This document shows positions 15,957 to 26,494 of a stretch of DNA of 64,000 bases, in pieces; the stretch's first letter is position 1; every line of letters starts with the position of its first letter. Origin of the DNA: Brevibacillus sp. JNUCC-41 (lineage in GTDB: Bacteria; Bacillota; Bacilli; Bacillales; DSM-1321); the NCBI RefSeq assembly GCF_014844095.1, contig NZ_CP062163.1:4559501-4623500 (forward strand). Direction: 5' to 3'. Below the pieces are notes generated by a model. That model had not been told where the DNA came from, did no database searches, and saw nothing but the letters and a program-made list of their open reading frames with translations. The position numbers and the translations under genes are program-made.

Positions 15957-18912
15957 GGTTCCTCTCCTCCTTTTTGATTTTCAAGAGGTCACCGGGGAAT
16001 ATATAATCTTCGCGGGCCCATTTTTTTTGTACTTGTACACCTATCTGTGGTTGTGGATTACCATTACGATGGTTGAAGCTCGGCAATGGATTATCTCCTT
16101 TGACCCTGAGCACTTCCATTTTTGCCTGAACTTCCTTATAGGCAGGGGTATCAGTATCTTTATCTGAATGGCTGCTTGTCAATTGGTTGATTGCCCCGTC
16201 ACCTGAATCGTTCATTGGCAGATAAACCTCTTTATCTTTAACACGATCTGTAACCAGGCATTGCACTTTCGCATTTCCATAAGGTGAAGTAAGCCGAACG
16301 AGAGTGCCATCCTCAAGCCCTCTATCTTTTGCCAATTCCCTGGATACTTCAAGGAATACTTTTGGCGTTTTGTAAGTGATGCCTTTTGATTTATAAGTCA
16401 TGTTTCCTTCGTGGAAATGTTCCAACAATCGGCCATTATTCACATGGATATCAAACTCATCCCCAAAGTCAATCGGTCTGGTCCATTCGACTGGAAATAA
16501 CCTTGCTTTTCCATCAGGGAAAGGAAAAGCTTCCGTGAATAAAAGCGGCGTATCTTTACCATCTGGTGCCACTGGCCATTGAAGACTTTTATATCCTTCC
16601 AAGCGTTCATAACTTACTCCAGCATATAATGGAGATAGTTTAGCTGCTTCGTCCATGATTTCACTTGGGTGCTCATAATTCCAACCTGCTCCTAACGAAT
16701 TAGCTACATTCATAATGATTTGCCAATCGGGCTTTGAGTCACCCAACGGTTCAAAGACTTGATATAGACGTTGAATACGGCGTTCGGTATTCGTGAAGGT
16801 ACCTTCTTTTTCAAAGCTTGGGCTTGCTGGGAGGACGACATCCGCGAATTCTGCCGTTCTTGATAAGAAGATATCTTGTACCACAAAGAAGTCCAGTTTT
16901 TCAAATGCTTCATGAACATGATTGATATTGGAATCGACCAGACCCATATCTTCTCCTTTTAAGTACATTGCTTTGATGGTACCTGCATGAATCCCTTCGA
17001 CCATTTCATGATTATTAAGGCCTGGGTTTTCTGGTATTTTTGCACCCCAGATGTTTTCATATTTCGCGCGAACGTTTTTGTCCGTTACTTTTTCGTAACC
17101 TGGCAAGCGATCCGGCATACTGCCAAAGTCGCTGGCTCCTTGGACATTATTATGTCCGCGTAAAGGATAAGTACCTGTTCCAGGTTTACCGTAGTTGCCT
17201 GTTATGAGCAATAAATTGGAAATTGCAGTACTCGTATCGCTTCCTCCGCCATGCTGGGTAACGCCCATGGCCCAAAGCGATGCAACACTTCCCGCTTCAT
17301 GAATGGCTTCTGCAAGCGTAATTAAATCTTCTTTAGCTACACCTGTTACTTTTTCCGCATATTCCATTGTGTAAGGTTCTAAAGACTTGATGTATTCCTC
17401 CATCCCATTTACGCGATTTTTGATGAAGTTTTTATCAGTCCAACCTTTGTCGACGATATATTTAGTCACGGCGGACAGCCAAATGATATCCGACCCCGGA
17501 GCAGGCTGGATGAAGAGATCGGAACGTTCAGCCATTTCATGCTTTCTGATGTCCGCCACAATCAGCTTCTGTTTACCTAGTTTATGGGAACGTTTGATTC
17601 TGGTAGCCAAAACGGGGTGGGATTCGGCTGTATTGGAGCCTATGATTAATACAAGTTCGGACTTTTCGATATCTTTTATCCCTCCTGTATCCCCGCCATA
17701 TCCAACCGTTCTGAATAATCCCAAAGTAGCCGGCGTTTGACAATACCGGGAACAGTTATCGACATTATTGGTGCCAATGATTCCCCTTGCCAGCTTTTGC
17801 ATTAAATAGGACTCTTCATTGGTGCATTTGGAAGACGTTATGAAAGCCATTGAATCCGGTCCGTGATACTCTTTGATTTCGGTGAATTTACGGGAAATCA
17901 ATTCAAGGGCTTCATCCCATTCAACTTCCTTGAACGCATCTCCTTCTCTAATTAAAGGTTTTGTGAGTCTTTCTTCACTATTCACGAAATCCCATCCGAA
18001 TTTCCCTTTTACACAAGTCGAAATTCCATTTGCAGGTGCCTCCACTTGCGGTTCGATTTTTAGGATTTTACGATCTTTGGTCCAAACGTCAAAGCTGCAT
18101 CCTACCCCGCAGTATGTACAAACCGTTTTTGTCTTCTTGATCCTTGCATCCCTCATGGCTGATTCCATATCTGAAATCGCTAGAATCGAACCATATCCCG
18201 TTTCCACATTTTTCGTGATTTCTATCATAGGTCGAAGAGTTTGTTTAGCGATGCCGGTTAAAAATCCAGCTTCCCCTTCCATTCCTTTTTCCATCATTGC
18301 ATTACACGGACAAACTGTGGAACAGTGTCCACATGACACACATGATGATTCGTTGATTGGAACATTATTGTCCCAAATGACTCGTGGACGTTTAGCTTCC
18401 CAATCAATGGTCAATGTTTCAGTGACCTGTACATCTTGACATGCTTCAACACAACGGCCGCAAAGGATGCATTGATCCGGATCATATCGATAAAATGGAT
18501 TTGACCGATCCACTTCATATGGTTTCTGATCAAAAGGAACACTTTGATGATTTACCCTCATTTCCTTAACCGTATTGTGGATTTCACAAGTGCCATTATT
18601 ATAATCGCAAACCGTACAATAAAGCTCATGGTTATACAATATCTTGTCCATCGCCATGACCTGTGCTTCTTTTACATCTGGTGAAACTGTATCGATTACA
18701 TCCCCAGCCTTGATCTTGGTGGAACAAGACCTTACAAGTTCTCCATTAACGCTCACTAAACATGTATCACATGTTTCGATAGGACCCAGGCTAGGATGGT
18801 AACAAACATTCGGGACTTCAATCGAGCTATCCGTCAGCATTTGTAAAATTGTTTGATTACCTTCCAGGCTGGCCTCGACACCATTGATTTTTATCTGTAC
18901 TTTCTCTGGCAA
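15949..18912 (-). CDS. yrhE: Molybdopterin formate dehydrogenase, YrhE type
   Basis: This 987-residue enzyme oxidises formate to CO2. The order of domains is a 2Fe-2S ferredoxin-like N-terminus ([18 protein letters not shown]), an NADH-dehydrogenase-G-type Fe-S region, two 4Fe-4S motifs ([22 protein letters not shown]), another 4Fe-4S site (CTYCGVGC) and the molybdopterin domain with its C-terminal dinucleotide-binding part. The expected Mo-binding position is Cys in [10 protein letters not shown], not selenocysteine. The residue after it is Gln instead of the His found in E. coli FDH-H. The start is TTG with GAGGGGAG upstream. It is coupled to yrhD; no FdhD or molybdenum-cofactor genes lie nearby. 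Confidence 0.9.
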   Translation of the reverse strand: MPEKVQIKINGVEASLEGNQTILQMLTDSSIEVPNVCYHPSLGPIETCDTCLVSVNGELVRSCSTKIKAGDVIDTVSPDVKEAQVMAMDKILYNHELYCTVCDYNNGTCEIHNTVKEMRVNHQSVPFDQKPYEVDRSNPFYRYDPDQCILCGRCVEACQDVQVTETLTIDWEAKRPRVIWDNNVPINESSCVSCGHCSTVCPCNAMMEKGMEGEAGFLTGIAKQTLRPMIEITKNVETGYGSILAISDMESAMRDARIKKTKTVCTYCGVGCSFDVWTKDRKILKIEPQVEAPANGISTCVKGKFGWDFVNSEERLTKPLIREGDAFKEVEWDEALELISRKFTEIKEYHGPDSMAFITSSKCTNEESYLMQKLARGIIGTNNVDNCSRYCQTPATLGLFRTVGYGGDTGGIKDIEKSELVLIIGSNTAESHPVLATRIKRSHKLGKQKLIVADIRKHEMAERSDLFIQPAPGSDIIWLSAVTKYIVDKGWTDKNFIKNRVNGMEEYIKSLEPYTMEYAEKVTGVAKEDLITLAEAIHEAGSVASLWAMGVTQHGGGSDTSTAISNLLLITGNYGKPGTGTYPLRGHNNVQGASDFGSMPDRLPGYEKVTDKNVRAKYENIWGAKIPENPGLNNHEMVEGIHAGTIKAMYLKGEDMGLVDSNINHVHEAFEKLDFFVVQDIFLSRTAEFADVVLPASPSFEKEGTFTNTERRIQRLYQVFEPLGDSKPDWQIIMNVANSLGAGWNYEHPSEIMDEAAKLSPLYAGVSYERLEGYKSLQWPVAPDGKDTPLLFTEAFPFPDGKARLFPVEWTRPIDFGDEFDIHVNNGRLLEHFHEGNMTYKSKGITYKTPKVFLEVSRELAKDRGLEDGTLVRLTSPYGNAKVQCLVTDRVKDKEVYLPMNDSGDGAINQLTSSHSDKDTDTPAYKEVQAKMEVLRVKGDNPLPSFNHRNGNPQPQIGVQVQKKWAREDYIFPGDLLKIKKEERNRG

Positions 18913-19048
18913 AATAATCGCTCCCCTCTTAAAAAACGATAAAACTCATCATTACGTATTTTCTACCCCCGCACATTTTTTCTCAAACTTGCGAAAGAAA
19001 ATAATGGAAGACTTCATTTGACCAATAATTTTCATATCAGAAAATGAA

Positions 19049-19093
19049 ATAAAGTCAAAGTGAGACATAGTATTCACTCACTTCGACTTTATT
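19049..19093. terminator. Terminator after pullulanase gene
   Basis: AATAAAGTC and AAGTGAG pair with CTCACTT and GACTTTATT across a 12-nt loop. The structure sits 2 nt from the pullulanase stop and separates it from yrhE upstream sequences. Confidence 0.85.
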
Positions 19094-19094
19094 A

Positions 19095-21092
19095 TCATCC
19101 GTTAGAATTTGTTTTCAGTACAAACGAACTTAAAGGGGCAACGGTAATCTGACTCCCTTTAACCCTTTCTATTTCTTCCAGGCCCGCCCGCTGACCATCC
19201 ACTAAAACGGACCAATCACCTTCGTGGGGAAGAGAAATGTTTATCCCGTCCCAATTTGCATTATGAATCACTGCAATTTTGTAATCATTATGTTTTAAAG
19301 TAAATGCTACCGCATTTGGCGGAGCATCAATGAATTGTAAATGCTCCTCAATTTCCTCGGGTGTGCTTAACCTAAAAACAGCATGATTTTTCCTGAGCGA
19401 AATTAGTCCTTTCATATACTCCACTTCCCGATCTAACACCGCTCTCCTTTTCCAATCCAACCGGTTAATCCAATCGGAAGATTGATAGCTATTTTCATCC
19501 CCATCCTTCGTACGCATGAACTCTTGTCCAGCATGTATCATTGGAATTCCCTGTGACAGTAAGACGACGGCCGAAGCTAATTTATGCATCTGTTTCCGTA
19601 CCTGTTCTGTCGCATCTGGATTTGTGATGAGAAGCTTATCCCATAAAGTATAATTGTCATGTGCTTCAACATAATTGATCACTTGATCTGGTCTTTGATA
19701 GGTTGCTATATCTTCGTCATATTTCAAACCACCTGCGATGCCCTTTTTTATTACATCTTCCATTCCTGGTTTGCCATTCACGAATCCTTTATCATGTTCA
19801 TTCATTACAAACCCTTTTAAACCATCACGGATCGCATCGTTAAAGTGAGCGATTCCAGGCATTTTACAAGCATTCTTTTGATTTGCTTTCAGCTCTTGGG
19901 CAAGGGGGGTATCCATATCCCAGCCTTCTCCCAAAACAATGAGGGACGGATCAATTTCTGCCAGTGCCTTTTTCACCTCATTCATCGTTTCCACATCATG
20001 AATCCCCATTAAATCGAAACGAAAACCATCAAGGTTAAATTCCTTCGCCCAATACGTTACAGATTCAACGATGAATTTTCGCATCATTTTACGTTCAGAC
20101 GCGGTGTCATTTCCTACACCGGTTCCATTAGATAAGGTACCGTCGGCGTTATAGCGAAAAAAGTAAGTGGGAACGAGTTTATGGAAGTTTGATCCCTCCA
20201 CTGTATAAACGTGATTATACACAACATCCATGATTACGCGTAAACCATGATCGTGTAAACCTTGAATCATTTCCTTTAACTCCCGGATCCTGACTTTTGG
20301 TTGATACGGATCAGTCGAATAAGAACCCTCGGGAGCATTATAATTCTGTGGATCATATCCCCAGTTATATTGCGGTTCATTCAATTTCATTTCATTGACT
20401 GTAGCAAAATCGAATATCGGGATAAACTGAACATGGGTAACACCTAGATCTTTAATATGATCAAGACCCGTTTTCGCTCCTTCAGGGCCTTTGGTGCCGG
20501 CTTCGATCACTCCTAAGAATTTACCTTTATGATGGATTCCGCTTTCAGGATGAATCGACAGATCCCGTGTATGCAATTCATAAATGATTATGTCCTCAGC
20601 TTTTTCGAGTGGTGGTTTATTCCGTGTCCACCTTTCAGGATTCGTATTATTTAAATCTATCACGACTCCTTTATTACCATTAACAGTAACTGCACGAACA
20701 TAGGGATCGACGGCTTCACTCCAGGTTTCTCCCACTCTCACTTTATATGTATAAATCAAGCCATCCTGATCTCCGTTCAGCTCAATGGTCCATGTCCCCT
20801 TCTCCGAACGAACCATCTGAATCTCCATTCCATCTGTATCATCCCAATGGTTATAAGTGACTAGCTTAGCTTCAGATGCAAGTGGTGCCCATAATCGGAA
20901 TGCCGTTTTATCTTTAAGATAGGAATTTCCTAAATCTTTGCCTTCATAGAAATATAGTTCATCCAATTCCGACGGGTTCACTGGATTACTATTTGCAATC
21001 GGCAGAGATTCCAACTGATTTTCCGCTTCATTATCCATTGGTTTTCGATTATTTTTATTTTCCTCTTCAAAATAAGAAAGTGAATCTTTAAT
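19095..21092 (-). CDS. amyX: Type I pullulanase
   Basis: This cytoplasmic GH13 debranching enzyme cleaves alpha-1,6 links in pullulan and glycogen-like glucans. It has an N-terminal CBM48-like domain and the type I pullulanase motif YNWGYDP. The catalytic residues are Asp in DGFRFDLMG, Glu in LGEGWDM and Asp in VEAHDNYT. No signal peptide is present. The first ATG (21038) has no ribosome site, whereas GGAGG lies 8 nt before an in-frame ATT at 21092, so translation probably begins there and adds 18 residues (665 in all). This unusual start is an inference from spacing. The gene is monocistronic. Confidence 0.88.
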   Translation of the reverse strand: MKDSLSYFEEENKNNRKPMDNEAENQLESLPIANSNPVNPSELDELYFYEGKDLGNSYLKDKTAFRLWAPLASEAKLVTYNHWDDTDGMEIQMVRSEKGTWTIELNGDQDGLIYTYKVRVGETWSEAVDPYVRAVTVNGNKGVVIDLNNTNPERWTRNKPPLEKAEDIIIYELHTRDLSIHPESGIHHKGKFLGVIEAGTKGPEGAKTGLDHIKDLGVTHVQFIPIFDFATVNEMKLNEPQYNWGYDPQNYNAPEGSYSTDPYQPKVRIRELKEMIQGLHDHGLRVIMDVVYNHVYTVEGSNFHKLVPTYFFRYNADGTLSNGTGVGNDTASERKMMRKFIVESVTYWAKEFNLDGFRFDLMGIHDVETMNEVKKALAEIDPSLIVLGEGWDMDTPLAQELKANQKNACKMPGIAHFNDAIRDGLKGFVMNEHDKGFVNGKPGMEDVIKKGIAGGLKYDEDIATYQRPDQVINYVEAHDNYTLWDKLLITNPDATEQVRKQMHKLASAVVLLSQGIPMIHAGQEFMRTKDGDENSYQSSDWINRLDWKRRAVLDREVEYMKGLISLRKNHAVFRLSTPEEIEEHLQFIDAPPNAVAFTLKHNDYKIAVIHNANWDGINISLPHEGDWSVLVDGQRAGLEEIERVKGSQITVAPLSSFVLKTNSNG

Positions 21093-21302
21093 AGGTCATT
21101 CCTCCATTGAAATTCCCATTTTAGAACAGGAATTATTAATATTTATAATCATAAACGAAACTTCCCTCATGTTATGTTCCACAGGCGTTTCCCATCAAAA
21201 CATTCAATCAGCAAAATATGTCGAAAATTCAGAAATCTACATTTAATAATCGAAAGCTATAGGTCATTTAGCAGAACCTTATCTATCATTTTATAAAAAT
21301 AA

Positions 21303-21347
21303 AAAAAATGCCTCCATAACAGTTTTACGGTCTTGGAGGCATTTCTA
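21303..21347 (-). terminator. Terminator of clpE
   Basis: AAATGCCTCC and GGAGGCATTT are perfect complements around a loop of about 19 nt; the minus strand continues in eight T residues. Confidence 0.88.
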
Positions 21348-21354
21348 GTACTCT

Positions 21355-23484
21355 TTATGGTGTTTTAATAATTTTCACAGAGGCATCCTCAACAATTGCA
21401 GTGAAGTTCTTAACTTCAGGCTGCTCAAAGATAAAGTCAGTGATGCCGTCTTCGAGCTGTTCTTGAAGTACACGGCGGAGCGGTCTCGCCCCGAAAGCTG
21501 GGTGATATCCGAGTTCAATCAGCCTTTGTTTCGCTTCATTCGTTACATCTAAGGATAAACCATTTGCAGCAAGGGTTTCTTCTAGCTCGTGAATCATGAT
21601 ATCAACGATTTGAAGAAGATCTTCCTTCTTCAATGCCGAGAATTCAATGATGCTATCGAATCGGTTCAAGAATTCCGGTTTGAAGAAACTGCCTAAAGAT
21701 TGTAGGATTGAAGCCTCTTCCACAGCTGAACTTGTACCGAATCCCATTACTTTTTGTTTCTCACCGACCCCAGCGTTACTCGTCATGATGATCACGGTAT
21801 CTTTAAAAGTAACGGTCCGCCCTTGACTGTCGGTTAAGCGGCCATCTTCCATGATTTGCAGGAACATATGCAATACATCCGGATGTGCCTTTTCGATTTC
21901 ATCCAATAGGATGATACTGTAAGGTTTGCGGCGAACTTTTTCCGTCAATTGTCCAGCTTCCTCATGCCCTACATATCCAGGAGGAGAACCGATTAATTTA
22001 GAAACACTGTGTTTCTCCATGAATTCACTCATGTCAAGGCGAATCATCGATTCCTTGTCCCCGAACAATTCCTCAGCGAGAGTTTTCGCCAATTCGGTTT
22101 TACCTACTCCTGTCGGACCAACGAAAAGGAAAGAACCGGTAGGACGATTTTTAGATTTTAACCCTGCACGACTTCTTCGAACGGCCTTTGAAACCTTTTT
22201 GACAGCTTCTTGCTGCCCGATTACTTTTTTCATCAGCTCCTCTTGGAGATGAACCATTCTATCTTGCTCATCTTCTTGGAGCTTACCTACAGGTATACCA
22301 GTCTTTTGTTCGATGATATTTTGAATATCTTCAACGGTAACGGTTGGCTTAATTGCATCTTCCCCAGCCTGCAAGGACTTTTCCAGTTTTTCTTCTTCAT
22401 CACGAAGAAGGGCAGCTTTTTCATATGCTTCTTCTTTTAAGGCCATTTCTTTTTCTTTATAAATTTGCGCCAGACGCTCTTTCATGTTTTCTACCTGGCC
22501 GTCTTCGATGTTCAAGTTCAATTTGGAACCAGCTTCATCCATTAAGTCTATTGCCTTATCAGGCAGGAATCGGTCTTGAATATAGCGATTCGAGAGTTCA
22601 ACAGCCGCTTTTAGGGCTTCCTCACTATATGATACACCATGATAAGATTCATAACTATCTTTTAAACCATGTAAGATGACCAATGCCTCAGCCGTTGTCG
22701 GCTCATTAACGTGAACAGGCTGGAAGCGTCTTTCAAGGGCACCATCTTTTTCAATTTTCCTATATTCGGATAAAGTTGTTGCTCCGACAAGCTGAAGTTC
22801 ACCGCGTGCAAGTGCAGGTTTCAAGATATTCCCTGCATCCATTGATCCTTCGGCTGAACCCGCTCCCACAAGTTGATGAATTTCATCGATGAATAAAATG
22901 ACATTTTTTCTTTCCTGCAATTCACTGATCAATTGCTTCATTCGTTCTTCGAATTGCCCTCTAATTCCAGTATTCGAAACAAGGGACGCTACATCAAGCA
23001 TATATACAAGCTTATTACGTAATTTAACAGGCACTGAACCTTCTACAATCGCTAAAGCAAGACCTTCGGCAATGGCTGTTTTACCGACACCAGGTTCACC
23101 GATTAAAACGGGATTATTTTTATTGCGTCTATTAAGAACTTCAATGACACGTTTGATTTCTTCATTTCTTCCGATAACGGGATCGATAAGTCCAGCTTTC
23201 GCAGCATCGGTCAAATTGCGGCCATACTCCTCAAGCAATCCTCCATCCTCGCCATGTTCAGCTGAATCCGGTTTTGGTACATCATTATAATTAAATGGAT
23301 TGAATGAATTTGGAAATCCATTATATTGGAATTTTCCTGTATCCATTCCGCCCATTGCTGCTCCAAGTTTGTTTCGTTCTTCTTTATAACAAGTGGAGCA
23401 CAGTTTCACATCATGCTCCTGACCATTCATATTTAGGTGAACTTGAATATTTGCTTGGTTTACATGACATTTTTCACAAAGCAT
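21355..23484 (-). CDS. clpE: Clp ATPase ClpE
   Basis: This 709-residue Hsp100 ATPase unfolds damaged proteins and feeds them to ClpP. The N-terminus has a zinc finger with C3, C6, C29 and C32 instead of the ClpC-type N-domain, which marks it as ClpE. Two AAA modules follow, with Walker A motifs GEPGVGKTA and GPTGVGKTE, Walker B motifs ILFIDEIH and ILLDEIEKA, and a UVR-like middle region ([15 protein letters not shown]). RPLRRVLQ lies near the end. The ribosome site is GGAGGAG before ATG. Its promoter contains two CtsR operators, so it should be induced by heat stress. It is monocistronic. Confidence 0.95.
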   Translation of the reverse strand: MLCEKCHVNQANIQVHLNMNGQEHDVKLCSTCYKEERNKLGAAMGGMDTGKFQYNGFPNSFNPFNYNDVPKPDSAEHGEDGGLLEEYGRNLTDAAKAGLIDPVIGRNEEIKRVIEVLNRRNKNNPVLIGEPGVGKTAIAEGLALAIVEGSVPVKLRNKLVYMLDVASLVSNTGIRGQFEERMKQLISELQERKNVILFIDEIHQLVGAGSAEGSMDAGNILKPALARGELQLVGATTLSEYRKIEKDGALERRFQPVHVNEPTTAEALVILHGLKDSYESYHGVSYSEEALKAAVELSNRYIQDRFLPDKAIDLMDEAGSKLNLNIEDGQVENMKERLAQIYKEKEMALKEEAYEKAALLRDEEEKLEKSLQAGEDAIKPTVTVEDIQNIIEQKTGIPVGKLQEDEQDRMVHLQEELMKKVIGQQEAVKKVSKAVRRSRAGLKSKNRPTGSFLFVGPTGVGKTELAKTLAEELFGDKESMIRLDMSEFMEKHSVSKLIGSPPGYVGHEEAGQLTEKVRRKPYSIILLDEIEKAHPDVLHMFLQIMEDGRLTDSQGRTVTFKDTVIIMTSNAGVGEKQKVMGFGTSSAVEEASILQSLGSFFKPEFLNRFDSIIEFSALKKEDLLQIVDIMIHELEETLAANGLSLDVTNEAKQRLIELGYHPAFGARPLRRVLQEQLEDGITDFIFEQPEVKNFTAIVEDASVKIIKTP

Positions 23485-23524
23485 GTAGTACTCCTCCTTT
23501 TAAAAAATGAATTCACAATAAAAC

Positions 23525-23580
23525 TTTGACCTTCTTTGACTTTCTGACTTTATTATACCTTGACCTTCTTTGACTTTCAA
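23525..23580 (-). promoter_or_regulatory. clpE promoter with two CtsR operators
   Basis: On the minus strand TTGAAA (23575-23580) and TATAAT (23552-23557) are separated by 17 nt. AGTCAAAGAAGGTCAAG fills the spacer (23559-23575), and AGTCAAAGAAGGTCAAA lies downstream of the start site (23525-23541). Both match the CtsR heptad repeat RGTCAAA-N3-RGTCAAA, the second one perfectly. Confidence 0.92.
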
Positions 23581-23859
23581 TAATTTTGTCTGGGAATTTT
23601 TTTGCAATAAAAAAAGAAATTCCTTCGATTTGGTTTGCTAAGCATATTAAACTATCCATTTTCAGTCAAATAAAAAGATTCCATGCCCTTAACAAATTCA
23701 AACATTATTGATTCCCCACTTTAGGAAGCACATATCCTAATCTTAACAAAATCCTTTTTGCAGGAAAGTAGCAATCATCTATCCGATCCAGTCTTTAAAA
23801 AATCAAGAAAGAGACTTTGCAAACTGTAGACAAACTTGGATAAATAATTGAGTTTGTCT

Positions 23860-24330
23860 TCAACTTTTTTCGAGGGGTATAAAATTAGAACGTCGAGCAC
23901 TCGCTTTGCGCCTGTGGGGTCTCCTTGTGACGCGCTTTTCCAGCGGAGTCCCGCGCACCAGTTCCAATCACTTTGTTTTAATTTAAATAGAATCCCTTTT
24001 GCCAACAGTCTTTTTTTAAATAGATATTTAAGCTTGAGGTGATGTGGATGCTTTCCAAACATAATTCTTAGTGAGATCAGCATGTGCCAGCGAACCATTT
24101 AGTCCGTAAAACGGAGTCCGACATTGAAGAGCTAAATATGAACATGGTCTATTCGTTGGTTCTTAAGTTATGGCTTTCATGATAAAGCACCTCACTTTTC
24201 TGCCTTTAGAAAAATTACAAGCGTCGCTTTAAAGATACAGACCTGTTTGAACAGATTCTCTACCGCAAACTTAAACTGCTACTTTAAAAACCTTAGTGGG
24301 CGTAGGGACTGGATAGAGTTTGAAGTCTCG
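23860..24330 (+). mobile_element. IS1182-family transposase relic (copy B)
   Basis: After a GC-richer block (23875-23965) comes a decayed transposase. Plus-strand reading gives MLSKHNS, two stops, then DQHVPANHLVRKTESDIEE and LNMNMVY. A frame change gives YGFHDKAPHFSAFRK, and another gives NYKRRFKDTDLFEQILYRKL. These are consecutive IS1182 blocks (DQLVP.NHLVRK and GFHDK.PHF..F.KNY.RRF.DTDLFEQI), with an internal deletion between them. It shares its 5' segment with the relic near 2.1-2.4 kb. 23581-23860 before it holds no gene. Confidence 0.75.
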
Positions 24331-24423
24331 GGCTTAGAAGAATATTCACTAAGAAATTAACGTGTTCCCCCATAGAAGATTAATAAGGAAGTAATTCCTC
24401 TTTAATACAAATAAAAACAGGTA

Positions 24424-24469
24424 TTGTAATATGTACCAAATTATTTTATACTACATTACAACAGTAATG
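24424..24469 (+). promoter_or_regulatory. Promoter and operator of the YtrA-type operon
   Basis: TTGTAA (24424-24429) and TATACT (24447-24452) are spaced by 17 nt. The perfect inverted repeat CATTAC-AACA-GTAATG (24454-24469) covers the expected transcription start, which is where a GntR repressor would act. Confidence 0.7.
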
Positions 24470-24496
24470 CACTATATGTCCGAGGAGGTGGAAACA

Positions 24497-24874
24497 ATTC
24501 TAAATATGGATAGTACTAAGCCTATTTATGTGCAAATTGCAGATTGGATTGAATCGGAAATTTTAAATGGACATTTTGAAAGTGGCGAAAAGGTTTACTC
24601 ACAATACCAAATAGCTGAAATGTATACGATCAATCCTGCAACTGCAGCAAAGGGCCTCAATCTTCTGGTTGACGAAAATATCCTGTATAAAAAGCGAGGA
24701 CTTGGTATGTTTGTCGCCGCTGATGCAAACGAAATCATCATCTATAAACGAAAAAACCAAACATTGAAGCGATTAGTACGTGAGTTGGTTTTAGAAGCTA
24801 ATCGGTTACAAATAAGTGAAGTAGAATTAATCAAAATGATAAAAGTGGAAAATAATCAGGAGGCTGAACAATGA
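24497..24874 (+). CDS. YtrA-subfamily GntR repressor
   Basis: A short GntR regulator of about 125 residues: a winged helix-turn-helix (PIYVQIADWIESEIL, then QIAEMYTINPATAAKGLNLL) with a small C-terminal dimer helix and no ligand domain, as in YtrA. These proteins repress the ABC operon that follows and are often relieved by cell-wall-active antibiotics. AGGAGG (24483-24488) is 8 nt before an in-frame ATT at 24497 and 17 nt before the first ATG downstream (24506), so ATT is preferred; ATG at 24506 or 24476 are alternatives. The stop overlaps the next start in ATGA. Confidence 0.85.
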   Translation: MLNMDSTKPIYVQIADWIESEILNGHFESGEKVYSQYQIAEMYTINPATAAKGLNLLVDENILYKKRGLGMFVAADANEIIIYKRKNQTLKRLVRELVLEANRLQISEVELIKMIKVENNQEAEQ

Positions 24875-25773
24875 GGGTGATTGAATGTACGGATTTAACG
24901 AAAACTTATTTAAGGAAAAATATTTTAGATGAGCTCTCTTTTTCAATTGAAGAAAATAAAATAACGGGATTAATTGGGCGAAATGGGGTTGGAAAAACGA
25001 CTTTACTTAAAATTATTGCTGGGTTCATCAAAGAAACGTCAGGGCAGGTCAAGGTTTTTTCTGAAAGACCATTTAACAGCCTGAACGTCTCAATAAATTC
25101 CATCTTTGTAGACGACCAAATGAGTTTTCCACCAGCCATACCACTTGGTGAAATATTAACAGTGGCGGGGAACTTCTATCCAAATTGGGATAGAAAATTA
25201 GCTAAGCGCTTGCTTGACTATTTTTCTTTTGATCCAAAATCTTATCACAACCGGCTTTCGAAAGGAAAAACAAATACCTTTAATATGATTATCGGCTTAG
25301 CATCCCGTTGTCCATTAACAATTTTTGATGAACCAACTACAGGAATGGATGCGGCAGTAAGAAAGGACTTCTATCGAGCAATGCTTAAGGATTATATTGC
25401 TTATCCCCGTACAATTATTCTTTCTAGCCATCACTTGGATGAAATTGAGGATTTACTGGAAGATGTGTTACTCATTAAAGATGGGAAGAAACATTTCCAA
25501 ATGTCAATCTCTGATTTAAAGGAATGGGCCATCGGATTAAAAGGAGCAACGGAAGAAGTACTTAATTTAACAAATGGAAGGGAAATCCTTTTTAAGGAAT
25601 ACTTAGGTGTGAATACGATGTATGCAGTTGTAAAAAATGACTTTTCTGAGTCCTTACTTAAAAAAGCTCGGATTGTAGGTATTGAAATCTTACCCGTTAA
25701 ATCCAGTGATTTATGTGTTTACTTAACCAGTGAAACGAAAGGAGGAATTGATGATGTCTTTAACAAAAGTTAA
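24871..25773 (+). CDS. ABC transporter ATP-binding protein
   Basis: A 300-residue ABC ATPase with Walker A GRNGVGKTT, Walker B LTIFDEPTTGMD and the switch His in LSSHHLDEIED. The signature motif is LSKGK rather than LSGGQ, a variant known in the YtrB/bacitracin-type exporters, and the Q-loop region is shifted. It overlaps the repressor gene by 4 nt and the permease start by 23 nt, so the genes are translationally coupled. Together with the permease it probably forms a small cell-envelope stress or peptide-antibiotic exporter. Substrate is unknown. Confidence 0.88.
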   Translation: MRVIECTDLTKTYLRKNILDELSFSIEENKITGLIGRNGVGKTTLLKIIAGFIKETSGQVKVFSERPFNSLNVSINSIFVDDQMSFPPAIPLGEILTVAGNFYPNWDRKLAKRLLDYFSFDPKSYHNRLSKGKTNTFNMIIGLASRCPLTIFDEPTTGMDAAVRKDFYRAMLKDYIAYPRTIILSSHHLDEIEDLLEDVLLIKDGKKHFQMSISDLKEWAIGLKGATEEVLNLTNGREILFKEYLGVNTMYAVVKNDFSESLLKKARIVGIEILPVKSSDLCVYLTSETKGGIDDVFNKS

Positions 25774-26494
25774 TTTGAAGGAAACGGTAAAAAAACAATA
25801 CTTTTTTAAGTTAAAAGCAAATATAGATGCTTTTAGTTCACTCATTGGAATCCAGTTATTAGCACTTCTCTTTTCAATTGGCGGTGTTGGCTCAGCTGGA
25901 ATGGGAGGAAGCAACATTAGTGTTAATATAAAATACTATTCTGCAGATTTAGTCATTGGTTTCACCCTGATTTGGGCTTTGGTTACAGCGATTACAATAA
26001 CTGCGAAACCATACAGAAATCATGATTTTACTTTCGTAACCAATCGCCTTAGTAGTAGTCTAGCGAATATTCTCTTTTTATTAACGGCAAGTATCATTGG
26101 AAGCATCACTGCCATTCTGTCTGGGAATTTGTTAAAAGTCTTAGCTTATGTTTTTCTTGATGGGCGGATTTATGGCGTTCATTCTGGGCTAAAAGAACTT
26201 GTTATGGGTTTATGCGTAACAATTTTTTATATTTTCTTAGTTACCTCCATTGGCTACTTTATTGGGACACTAGTCCAAGTAAGTAAATTGGTTATCATTC
26301 TTATTCCTGTTTTGTTTTTTGGAACACTATTTCTTGAGGGCTCAATGCAAAAAGAACCTTTTCTCGTAAATGTATTTTCATTTTATACGATGGAATCGAC
26401 GCTTACTCTATTTATTATCAAAGTGGTTGTAACGGTTGCTGTATTTTTTGCAGCTGCTATAAGCATCTTGAATCGAATGGAGGTAAGACGATGA
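25751..26494 (+). CDS. ABC transporter permease of the YtrA-type operon
   Basis: A 247-residue membrane protein with about six hydrophobic segments, for example LIGIQLLALLFSIGGVG, LVIGFTLIWALVTAITI and LVIILIPVLFFGTLF. It is the membrane partner of the ATPase just upstream. AAAGGAGG lies 5 nt before the ATG at 25751 and 8 nt before the adjacent ATG at 25754; either can serve. The frame is open to 25730, but that start lies inside the ATPase gene without a ribosome site. The ATGA overlap with the next gene continues the coupling. Confidence 0.82.
   Translation: MMSLTKVNLKETVKKQYFFKLKANIDAFSSLIGIQLLALLFSIGGVGSAGMGGSNISVNIKYYSADLVIGFTLIWALVTAITITAKPYRNHDFTFVTNRLSSSLANILFLLTASIIGSITAILSGNLLKVLAYVFLDGRIYGVHSGLKELVMGLCVTIFYIFLVTSIGYFIGTLVQVSKLVIILIPVLFFGTLFLEGSMQKEPFLVNVFSFYTMESTLTLFIIKVVVTVAVFFAAAISILNRMEVRR

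Noticed and set aside
23775..24098. 107-codon minus-strand frame
   Set aside because: It is antisense to the IS1182 relic and is not protein-like.
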